DNA of 64,000 nucleotides, from the NCBI GenBank assembly GCA_017614155.1, contig JAGACK010000014.1, forward strand, positions 49,723 to 113,722, written 5' to 3'. A program made the translations under genes and the position numbers. Numbering within the stretch: the first letter of the stretch is position 1; each line of letters opens with the position of its first letter. The notes beneath the pieces are model-generated. The model was not told the origin of the DNA. It did not search any database and saw nothing but the letters and a program-made list of their open reading frames with translations. Shown here in pieces: positions 42,999-50,320 of this stretch. Origin of the DNA: Lachnospiraceae bacterium. GTDB lineage: Bacteria; Bacillota; Clostridia; Lachnospirales; Lachnospiraceae.

Positions 42999-43832
42999 AT
43001 GAAAAATCAGAAAAATTCCGTTCTCATCAGGCCTACAGATCTGTATATCGAGGCCCAAAGGAGATACAAAGAGCTTGAGCAGATCAGAAATGAAAGGCGG
43101 AAGGCGTTAGAAAAGGCTCCGGCCGGCAAGATACATGTCGTAAAAGACGGATCAAAAACCAAGTTCTATCTGAGGACAGATCCAAAAGATAAAACCGGAA
43201 GATATCTGCCGGTGCATGAGCAGGAAAAGATAAAGATATATGTTCGGAAAGCCTATGACGAAAAACTGGTGAAAATGCTGGACAAGGAGATAAAAGGTCT
43301 TGGCAGGCTTCTCGCAGACGGTACGGAGGGCGTGGACCTGATAAGGAAGGCATATTCAGATAATACATACAGGGTGCAGAAGCTCATTGAACCTGCAGAC
43401 ATGTCGGATGAAGATTATGCGGCAATATGGCTCGATCATCAATATGTAAAAAAAGAGATATCAGAGACCGTGGCATACTATGAGTCCGATCACAAAGAAA
43501 GAGTCAGGTCAAAATCGGAGCTTACAATAGCAAATGCACTCGCCAGACACGGCATACCGTACAGATATGAATGCCCTCTGGTATTGAAAAACGGGATAAA
43601 GATCTATCCGGATTTTACAGTGCTCAATGTGAAGAGCAGACATCAGTTCTATTGGGAACACAGGGGTATGATGGACAATCCGGAATATGCCCGTCATACC
43701 GTCGAAAGACTGAAGCAATACATGCGGAGCGGAATGATACCCGGCAGAGATCTGATAATCACGGAAGAAACCTCAGAAAATCCGCTTGGAACCGATGAGA
43801 TTGAAGTGATAATAAAAGAGTATCTGTTATAA
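42999..43832 (+). CDS. Protein with PD-(D/E)XK-like nuclease domain
   Basis: The 277-residue protein has an N-terminal coil (RYKELEQIRNERRKALE), a small domain (KTKFYLRTDPKD) and a C-terminal part (about 165-275). That part carries SELTIANALARHGIPY, IYPDFTVLN and FYWEHRGMMD, which give the E...PD-F...E spacing of PD-(D/E)XK nucleases. AAAGGAG precedes the ATG and joins directly to the hairpin array. The N-terminal layout is shared with the protein at 37147-37797. Confidence 0.75.
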   Translation: MKNQKNSVLIRPTDLYIEAQRRYKELEQIRNERRKALEKAPAGKIHVVKDGSKTKFYLRTDPKDKTGRYLPVHEQEKIKIYVRKAYDEKLVKMLDKEIKGLGRLLADGTEGVDLIRKAYSDNTYRVQKLIEPADMSDEDYAAIWLDHQYVKKEISETVAYYESDHKERVRSKSELTIANALARHGIPYRYECPLVLKNGIKIYPDFTVLNVKSRHQFYWEHRGMMDNPEYARHTVERLKQYMRSGMIPGRDLIITEETSENPLGTDEIEVIIKEYLL

Positions 43833-43875
43833 GAACGACAACTGAGAAGAGCTGTTCGTACCGGATTGAGATTCG

Positions 43876-44040
43876 CATGGAATCCGTGTGTTTTCTGATG
43901 TATAATAAAAACACGGATACGGTTTCCCGGTTTTTGCTTTCCAGGGAGTTTTTTGATTTTTCAGAACTGTATTTTTAATGCAGCCATGCTTTTTAATTCG
44001 ATAAGACCAGCGATATTATGTCCGTTTTTTAAGAAATTAA
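43876..44040 (+). pseudogene. Decayed duplicate of the MBOAT promoter and first codons
   Basis: The segment parallels 44422-44588. Both contain TATAATAA, CCGGTTTTTG, TTTTCAGA and the near-identical TTTAATGCAGCCATGCTTTT. Here the coding part reads MLFNSIRPAILCPFF and breaks off. The cupin gene lies between the two copies. Confidence 0.8.
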
Positions 44041-44059
44041 GTATAACGGGAGGAAGATA

Positions 44060-44410
44060 ATGATCAGAAAAAAAGAAGAATGTAAAGTGGAATACAGGGA
44101 GCATATGAGGGATGGAGACGGGACCGTAGAGCTGACAGGTCTGATCGCTTCGCCTGAGGAGCTGTGCGATAAGGGACGCCTGTTTTCCCATATCAGATTA
44201 AAGCCGGGCACAAGCATTGGATATCATGTTCACGAGAACGACAGTGAGCTTTTTTACATTCTGAAGGGAACAGCCGAATATAACGATAACGGTAAAAAGG
44301 TAAGCGTCAGTGCAGGCGATGTGGCAATATGCCCGCCCGGGACCGGGCACGGGATCGCGAACCGTTCGGATGAAGATGTGGAGTTTATAGCATTGATAGT
44401 TTTCAGGTGA
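44060..44410 (+). CDS. Cupin-domain protein
   Basis: The 116-residue protein is a single small cupin. It has GYHVHENDSELFYILKG with the HxH...E metal set, then PPGTGHGIANRSDED with the second-motif His. Such proteins bind metal and act as isomerases, dioxygenases or sensors; the substrate is unknown. GGGAGGAAG precedes the ATG. It sits between the duplicated MBOAT leader copies and may be expressed from the promoter-like TATAAT at 43901. Confidence 0.88.
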   Translation: MIRKKEECKVEYREHMRDGDGTVELTGLIASPEELCDKGRLFSHIRLKPGTSIGYHVHENDSELFYILKGTAEYNDNGKKVSVSAGDVAICPPGTGHGIANRSDEDVEFIALIVFR

Positions 44411-44421
44411 GTCCGCTTTCC

Positions 44422-44545
44422 CGGATGGAATCTGTGAGATTTCTGATATATAATAACAACGAGGACACTTTTATCCGGTTTTTGTTTTCGGAGGAGTATC
44501 CCGGCTTTTCCATAGACTTTTCAGAGTTGGATATTTAATGCAGCC
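44422..44545 (+). promoter_or_regulatory. Leader of the MBOAT gene
   Basis: TATAAT at 44449-44454 begins a ~90-base leader. The whole region is duplicated at 43876-43986, which shows which bases are conserved. No classical riboswitch is recognised. Confidence 0.5.
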
Positions 44546-45994
44546 ATGCTTTTTAATTCAATCGGATTTGCGATTTTCTGTCCGTTAGTCATAATCATAT
44601 ATTTTTATCTTGAAAAGAAGAGCCACAGGGCTGCTCTTGTCTGGCTTCTTCTTTCGGACTACTTTTATTACATGTGCGCCGATGTACGTTTCGGTGCGCT
44701 TCTTTTTGCTGTGACGCTTATAACTTATCTTTGCGGAAGGGTCTGCGGAAACAGCACTTATTCCCGGGGCAGAAGGAGGGCGGCTCTTATTATGGGCTGT
44801 ATCGCAAATGTCGGGCTGCTCATCTTCTTCAAGTATTTCAATCTGTTCGAAGAGTTCATAATGAAGGATGATTCGCTTCGGATCGTGCTTCCGGTGGGCG
44901 TGTCCTTTTATGTATTTTCTTCGCTCACCTATGTGATCGACACCTACAGGGGCGAACAGGCTGTGCAGAAGGATTTTGTGAAATACGCGCTTTTCGTGTC
45001 GTTTTTCCCGACGCTGCTTGCGGGACCGATAGAGAGGTCGGTCAATCTTTTGCCACAGTTTGACAATGTGCATGGTTTTGATTATGAAAGGACGAAGAGC
45101 GGGCTGGTCAGGATGGCCTGCGGCTACTTCATGAAGCTTGTCATAGCGCAGAGGCTTGCGATCACGGTCGATCTGATCTACGGGAATGTGGCGGATGTGA
45201 GCGGTTTTCTGCTGCTTCTTGCGACGGTGATGTATGCGTTCCAGATCTACTGCGATTTTGCGAGCTATTCGTCCATTGCAAAGGGCGTGGCGCTTATCAT
45301 GGGCTTTGATGTGACGGACAATTTCGCGCAGCCTTTCTTTGCGCACAGCGTCGCAAACCTGTGGCGCAGATGGCATGTGTCGTTGAACAACTGGTTCATA
45401 AACTATGTTTACATCCCGCTCGGCGGCAGCAAAAGGGGGAAGCTTCGCAAGTACATCAATACCATGGCGGTGTTCACGCTTTCGGGCATGTGGCACGGAG
45501 CAGCCGGGCATTATGTGATCTGGGGCATGCTGTCCGGCTTTTTCCAGGTGATGGGGGATGTGACAAAGCCCTTCAGAGAAAGGGTGGCCGGGCGCCATCA
45601 GACTGATAATAAGACCGTTCTGCAGCTTCACGGCGCTTTGCAGATCCTTGTGACCTTCGCCTGCTTTGTGATCGCGCTGGTGTTTTTCAGGGCAGAGTCG
45701 ACCGGTGAGGCGTTTACCATATTTGGGAAGATCTTCGGTCCGGCGGCGTTTTCGGATATCGCCTCGTTTTCGATCTTTGATCTGGGGCTTGGCGTGTTCA
45801 ATATGATCTATCTCCTGTGTGGACTTGCGCTGCTTGTTGCTTATGATGTGATAAATGAAAGGACGGGTGATGCCCCGCTCTTTCTCGCGACCCGCCCGAC
45901 CTGGATGCGCTGGTGCATTTATTATGCGATGATACTGATGATACTTGGCTCCGCAGCACTGGGAGCCAAACAGTTCATATACTTCGAGTTTTGA
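44546..45994 (+). CDS. MBOAT-family O-acyltransferase (AlgI/DltB-like)
   Basis: The 482-residue membrane protein has about ten helices and the MBOAT core: WRRWHVSLNNWFINYVYIPLGGS and FTLSGMWHGAAGHYVIWG, with the catalytic His in the WHG motif (about residue 318). These enzymes transfer acyl groups across the membrane to wall or exported polysaccharide. The next gene is an SGNH-like partner as in alginate- and DltBD-type systems. The acceptor polymer is unknown. Confidence 0.94.
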   Translation: MLFNSIGFAIFCPLVIIIYFYLEKKSHRAALVWLLLSDYFYYMCADVRFGALLFAVTLITYLCGRVCGNSTYSRGRRRAALIMGCIANVGLLIFFKYFNLFEEFIMKDDSLRIVLPVGVSFYVFSSLTYVIDTYRGEQAVQKDFVKYALFVSFFPTLLAGPIERSVNLLPQFDNVHGFDYERTKSGLVRMACGYFMKLVIAQRLAITVDLIYGNVADVSGFLLLLATVMYAFQIYCDFASYSSIAKGVALIMGFDVTDNFAQPFFAHSVANLWRRWHVSLNNWFINYVYIPLGGSKRGKLRKYINTMAVFTLSGMWHGAAGHYVIWGMLSGFFQVMGDVTKPFRERVAGRHQTDNKTVLQLHGALQILVTFACFVIALVFFRAESTGEAFTIFGKIFGPAAFSDIASFSIFDLGLGVFNMIYLLCGLALLVAYDVINERTGDAPLFLATRPTWMRWCIYYAMILMILGSAALGAKQFIYFEF

Positions 45995-46005
45995 GGGAGA
46001 CAGGG

Positions 46006-46103
46006 GGAGACAGGGGGACGGTCCTTCTGTCTCCTTCACTCGAAAGAACTCGGTGTACTCAACGAAGGCATATAGGAGACAGAAGGACCGTCCCCCTGTC
46101 TCC
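46006..46103. repeat. Facing pair of REP-like palindromes
   Basis: Copies at 46006-46034 and 46075-46103 are exact reverse complements and share the variant TCCTTCTGTC. The pair lies between the MBOAT gene and its SGNH-like partner. Confidence 0.85.
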
Positions 46104-46127
46104 CATAACTCATGAAGAAAGACTGAG

Positions 46128-47090
46128 ATGGAACAAAGGTATTCAAAACTGGTAAAAAACATAATACTGGTGCTGGCTCCGCTCCTTGCGCTGATGCTCT
46201 TTACGGTTATTTTTCCCATGAGCTTCATGAGCGAGGAGTATGTGATGTGGTACGAACAGTGGGATTATGTAAACTGGTCAAAAAACCGGCCGGATATGCT
46301 GATACTCGGTGATTCCAGGGCAAAATCCTCAATTATACCGGCGGAGCTTGATCACGAGGGCAGTATCTACAATATCGGCATCGGCGGCGCCACGCCGATC
46401 GAGATGTATTATGCCGTAAAGAACCATATCAAAAACAACGGCGCGCCGAAGGAGGCTGTTGTCATCTTCGCGCCCTATCATTTCTGCGACATCGACAACT
46501 GGGACCAGACGCTTTTCAACAACTACCTTTCAGTCAGCGAGATCACGGAAGTATATGAAAGAGCAGCAAAGTACCATAATAAGACCATTCTGAAGAAGGG
46601 ATGGTTTACGGATGAGCTGGCATTCCGCCTGCGCCTGCCGAATAAATACCTTGCCCAGATCTACGAGGCGCGCTTTACGCGATACAAGGAAAGGAACAAA
46701 GCCAGATTTGATTCCGTCAGGGGAGATTTAGGCTACTGCGAGTTCGGCTCGGATCCCGGAAATGACGGTGAAAGCTATGAGGTGCATCACTCTGAATTTG
46801 ATTCAGATCCGATGGTCATCTTTTATTATGATGAGCTTATCGGCTTGCTTGTAAAGAACGGTGTGAAGGTCACTATCCTCCAGACCCCCGTCAATGAGAC
46901 ATCTTCAGAGCTGATTACCGGGGAGTTCAGGGAAGGTTATGCTGATTTTCTGACTTCGATCGAAGAAAAATATCAGGGGATCACCGTTTATAAGGAGATC
47001 CCCTGCTATGAGAATAGGTATTTCGGTGACAACAATCACCTGAACCGCGCCGGCGCGGAGAAATTCACAAGATCGCTGGGCATTTTTTGA
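46128..47090 (+). CDS. SGNH/AlgX-like exported acyltransferase partner
   Basis: The 320-residue protein has an N-terminal membrane anchor (about 10-32), block I GDSRAKSSIIP (Ser near 63), an Asn/Gly block (NIGIGGATPIEMYY) and a late GDNNHLNRAG block with the Asp-His pair. This is the SGNH-hydrolase layout used by AlgX/AlgJ/DltD-type proteins that hand acyl groups from an MBOAT enzyme to a polymer. It should act outside the membrane with the MBOAT protein. Confidence 0.85.
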   Translation: MEQRYSKLVKNIILVLAPLLALMLFTVIFPMSFMSEEYVMWYEQWDYVNWSKNRPDMLILGDSRAKSSIIPAELDHEGSIYNIGIGGATPIEMYYAVKNHIKNNGAPKEAVVIFAPYHFCDIDNWDQTLFNNYLSVSEITEVYERAAKYHNKTILKKGWFTDELAFRLRLPNKYLAQIYEARFTRYKERNKARFDSVRGDLGYCEFGSDPGNDGESYEVHHSEFDSDPMVIFYYDELIGLLVKNGVKVTILQTPVNETSSELITGEFREGYADFLTSIEEKYQGITVYKEIPCYENRYFGDNNHLNRAGAEKFTRSLGIF

Positions 47091-47129
47091 TACATCCGCC
47101 TTCCTCATCAGGACCGGAAACAATGCAAG

Positions 47130-47390
47130 GGGGATCGGAAATCGGAAAAGAGCAGGAAATCGATCCCCGTTGGCTGTCTGTCCGGGGCTGAAAACAGTGT
47201 AAAGGGGATCGGAAATCGGGAAAGAGCAGGAAATCGATCCCCGCAGGTGTTCTTTCCGGGACCGGAAACAATGCAAGGGGGATCGGAAATCGGGAAAGAG
47301 CAGGAAATCGATCCCCGCAGGTGTTCTGTCCGGGGCCGGAAACAATGAAAAAGGGATCGATAATCTGCAAAATGCAGAAATCGATCCCTG
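47130..47390 (+). repeat. Second array of four 74-bp hairpin repeats
   Basis: Units start at 47130, 47204, 47278 and 47352, again exactly 74 bases apart. The arms GGGGATCG and CGATCCCC are the same as in the array at 42543, but the loop (contains GGGAAAGAGCAGG) and linker differ. The last copy is diverged. It lies between convergent genes. Confidence 0.92.
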
Positions 47391-47431
47391 TCTCATGTTT
47401 TATCACAGGATAAGGAATAATGTGGCACAGC

Positions 47432-48070
47432 CTAGATCGATGAGTATCCGAAGCCGTTGCAGATTGCGTCGACCTTTGTGCCGGCCTTGCACATCGGGCA
47501 GTGCTCGGGCGCGTGGCTTGCATAATCAGGCAGGTCGCGAAGAGAGTAGAGAGCCCTGATCGGCGTATCCTGAATGTGATCGGAAACCGAGAAGATGGCG
47601 GAGATGCCGATGGTCTCGCCGCCGTAGAACTTCACGGAGCCCAGCGCGCTCTGGAGAGTCGCTCCGGTCGTTGCGGCATCAATGAGGATCAGAACCTTCT
47701 TGTTGCGTATCATGTGCTGATTGTTTTCGCGGAACATCATCTGTCCGCTGACATTATATTCGGGATATGTGATATACATGGTCTGGTGCGAATTTGCTGA
47801 GATAACGCCGGCCTTTGTGAGCTTGTTTGCCATGTAGGCGCCCACGACATCCATGCCGTTCAGGCAGAGGATGGTGTCGATGATATCCGAGGACAGATAC
47901 ATCTCTGCAAGCTCTTCGCCGGTAGCGCGGGCTTCACGCTGCCTTGCTTTCATGTCGCTTAAGTCCATGTAGTAGTTTACATGCGAATTCGGTGTGATGA
48001 AGTGTCCGGGAATATATCTGAGCACTACATCCTTGTTTCTTGCATAGTCTATTTTTTTGTAATCCTGCAT
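47432..48070 (-). CDS. Orotate-phosphoribosyltransferase-like protein
   Basis: The 212-residue protein has a PRPP-binding loop VLILIDAATTGATLQSAL (about 122-139), the signature of type I phosphoribosyltransferases, and a Cys-containing tail HCPMCKAGTKVDAI that is unusual for OPRT. ATG 48070 follows AAGGAGG. It may be an OPRT-like enzyme or a regulatory PRTase; the base substrate cannot be read. It is a single gene ending at the hairpin array. Confidence 0.82.
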   Translation of the reverse strand: MQDYKKIDYARNKDVVLRYIPGHFITPNSHVNYYMDLSDMKARQREARATGEELAEMYLSSDIIDTILCLNGMDVVGAYMANKLTKAGVISANSHQTMYITYPEYNVSGQMMFRENNQHMIRNKKVLILIDAATTGATLQSALGSVKFYGGETIGISAIFSVSDHIQDTPIRALYSLRDLPDYASHAPEHCPMCKAGTKVDAICNGFGYSSI

Positions 48071-48185
48071 AGTGATTACCTCCTTCAAAGATATCCTGAT
48101 TTTACCACAAAACACGCAGATTTGCCACTACCTCTAAATGAACCATGGGTAGTCAGGGGTACAGTCAGTGGGACGGTTCTTCTGG

Positions 48186-48395
48186 CTGCTAGCCATGAGT
48201 AGCCAGGGGGACGGTCCCTTTGGTTCCTGAATATGTAAAGATAGCCGATCTTAAAACAATCGAAGGAGACAAAAGGACCGTCCCCTTGTCTCCCTTGTCT
48301 CCCAATCGAAGGAGACAAAAGGACCGGTCTCCGCTCCGCTCCGGTCGGTGCTAAGCGGACAGGCACTGCCTGTCCACACCCCTTGTCTCCCTGCG
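48186..48395. repeat. Cluster of diverged REP-like copies
   Basis: Diverged copies lie near 48196-48228 (ends in GGTTCCTG), 48264-48292 and 48306-48390. The last is interrupted by about 55 extra bases that include GGACAGGC/GCCTGTCC. This fills most of the 520-base gap upstream of the PcfJ-like gene. Confidence 0.7.
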
Positions 48396-48475
48396 TTTTT
48401 ATTAAAATAGGGCAAATCTGCCATGTCTCTTTTTGTATCATACCTGCAGAACCGCAAAACAGGCGGCGCGGATAG

Positions 48476-48502
48476 TGTCAAGTTTTCTATGAAAACTTGA
48501 CA
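48476..48502. promoter_or_regulatory. Perfect 12-bp inverted repeat
   Basis: TGTCAAGTTTTC (48476-48487) pairs with GAAAACTTGACA (48491-48502) around TAT. It lies 89 bases upstream of the PcfJ-like start. It may be an operator, or a relic of a transposon end; there is no T-run for a terminator. Confidence 0.6.
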
Positions 48503-48591
48503 CACAAGGATTGCCACCGATGAGATGCCCTTTTCGGGGCGCGGCGGCAAGTAGGCAAGGCGCTAAAGCGCCTCACAAAGGAAGAGTGATC

Positions 48592-50220
48592 ATGGAGATA
48601 AAAGACTATGTTCTGTCAGAAAAGGAACTGGCGGCGCTGAAGCAAGTCAAAAGGCCCCCGGTCAAAAAAGTCAAAAAAACAGTCAGCAGATATACTGTTC
48701 TCTTTCAGAGCGGCTTTGATTTCGGTGTGAAAAAAAGGACCGGGAAAGCCGTAAGCCAGCTGATAATGATGGTAAGTCAGGGGCAGTATTATATCAGGGA
48801 AAACGGTGAGATAAAAAAGGTAACGAAGCTCAGCCTTAAAAAGTTTTTGAAGGAAATGGAAAAACCCTTAAAGCTTCCGGATGTATCCTGGATAACCGGG
48901 CTTTCATATGACGCGCAGCTTATCGGCGAACTTTCAGGTCTGTGCAGGGATGACAAGATCGCCGCTCATATAAAGCAGGACATTTATTATGCATATTCCT
49001 CTGCAGAATATGACCCACCCTCTTCCTTTTGCAGAATTGGTGAAGAAGATGCTCATGTGAGGCAGTGGCATTTTGTCGATGAAATGGCGCTGCATGGAGA
49101 CATGTACAGCGCCCTGCTTTCAAAGATGATCAGATATATGGCGGACAGAAGAGGGATCAGCGTGAAAGAACTGTATCAGAGCGTATTATGCATGGAGCAG
49201 GGAAAAAAAGAAAGGCTTGCGCTGGGAAGCGTACGGGCGTTCATTTTTATCTCGAACCTGTATGGAGATGAATGGGCTCTGAAAATGCTTGAACAGTATA
49301 TGGGATCCAACATAAGAACTATGATCGACGAGGGATTGCTTATAATACTGTTTGATGCCACATTAAAAGACGGCGGAGGATCCTACAGAGTGTTTTCTGC
49401 AAACTTCGGATCCATGAATCACAACATGCCGATAAGCTTTGCAAACCCGAAGGCATCGCGTGATCGTCAGGAGAAAGCATACATAAATAAGCTTAGAAAA
49501 AACTGTATCTTCAGTCCTGATAAATTCTCGGAATACCTGTTCACGTCTTCCGTCAGTCAGGGGTTTGCATTCGAAACAGATGAATTCCTCTGTACCTGGA
49601 GAAAATTCATTACGCTTCAGAAAAATGTGTATGGAAAGATAAAGGATAAGTATCCCCGGAATATCGTGTCAGAGTTTAAAAGGCTGAGATACAGGGAAAG
49701 GATACACAGCGAAGAAATTGACAGGAAGCTCTGGAAAGAGGCATCAAAAAAGATGAAAAAGCTTGAATACGGCACAGAAAGATACGCGGTCATCGCGCCT
49801 TCATGCAAAGAGGATATGCAGAAGGAATCAAGAGAACTGCACAGCTGCGTGGATGGATATGCGGAAAAAGTCGTCCGGGGCGAAGAGATGATCCTGTTTA
49901 TGAGAGACAAGTCCAATATCCAAAGCCCACTGATCACCATAGAATTGTTCAACAACGGACAGATCGGTCAGATATTTGGTATCTGCAACCGTGATCCTGA
50001 TACTGATGAGATGAGCTTCATCAGTAAATGGGCAGAAGAAAAGAACCTTCGCCTGCCTGAAACCCGTTATGCGCCAAGGGCTGCATATGATGTTGATCCG
50101 GATGAGGATGAAGATGATGAGGATCCTCTTTTGGACGAATCCTTTTTGCGCAACGGTAATCCTTTTTTGCGTAACGGCGCAAACACCGCAGGTCTTCAAA
50201 ACTGTTTTTATACTGCGTGA
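48592..50220 (+). CDS. PcfJ-like protein
   Basis: The 542-residue protein has a charged N-terminal part and a C-terminal PcfJ domain (about 385-500) with SRELHSCVDGYAEKVVRGEE, ILFMRDKS, SPLITIELFNNGQIGQIFG and FISKWAEEKNL. PcfJ is named from conjugative plasmid pCF10 and is common on mobile elements; its activity is unknown. ATG 48592 follows AAGGAAGAG; the frame is open to 48511 without a site. It precedes the AddB/AddA-like pair. Confidence 0.82.
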   Translation: MEIKDYVLSEKELAALKQVKRPPVKKVKKTVSRYTVLFQSGFDFGVKKRTGKAVSQLIMMVSQGQYYIRENGEIKKVTKLSLKKFLKEMEKPLKLPDVSWITGLSYDAQLIGELSGLCRDDKIAAHIKQDIYYAYSSAEYDPPSSFCRIGEEDAHVRQWHFVDEMALHGDMYSALLSKMIRYMADRRGISVKELYQSVLCMEQGKKERLALGSVRAFIFISNLYGDEWALKMLEQYMGSNIRTMIDEGLLIILFDATLKDGGGSYRVFSANFGSMNHNMPISFANPKASRDRQEKAYINKLRKNCIFSPDKFSEYLFTSSVSQGFAFETDEFLCTWRKFITLQKNVYGKIKDKYPRNIVSEFKRLRYRERIHSEEIDRKLWKEASKKMKKLEYGTERYAVIAPSCKEDMQKESRELHSCVDGYAEKVVRGEEMILFMRDKSNIQSPLITIELFNNGQIGQIFGICNRDPDTDEMSFISKWAEEKNLRLPETRYAPRAAYDVDPDEDEDDEDPLLDESFLRNGNPFLRNGANTAGLQNCFYTA

Positions 50221-50320
50221 TAGTATATAATGGATGTCAGGGTCAAAAAGTCAGAATTGCGGGAGCCGCTTTAGCAACAAAGCAATTCGTGACATAAAAT
50301 AACTGTCCGAAGAGGTGCCT

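Noticed and set aside
44585-46228. 547-codon minus-strand frame
   Set aside because: It is the antisense shadow of the MBOAT gene, rich in His/Arg/Lys, with no ribosome site.
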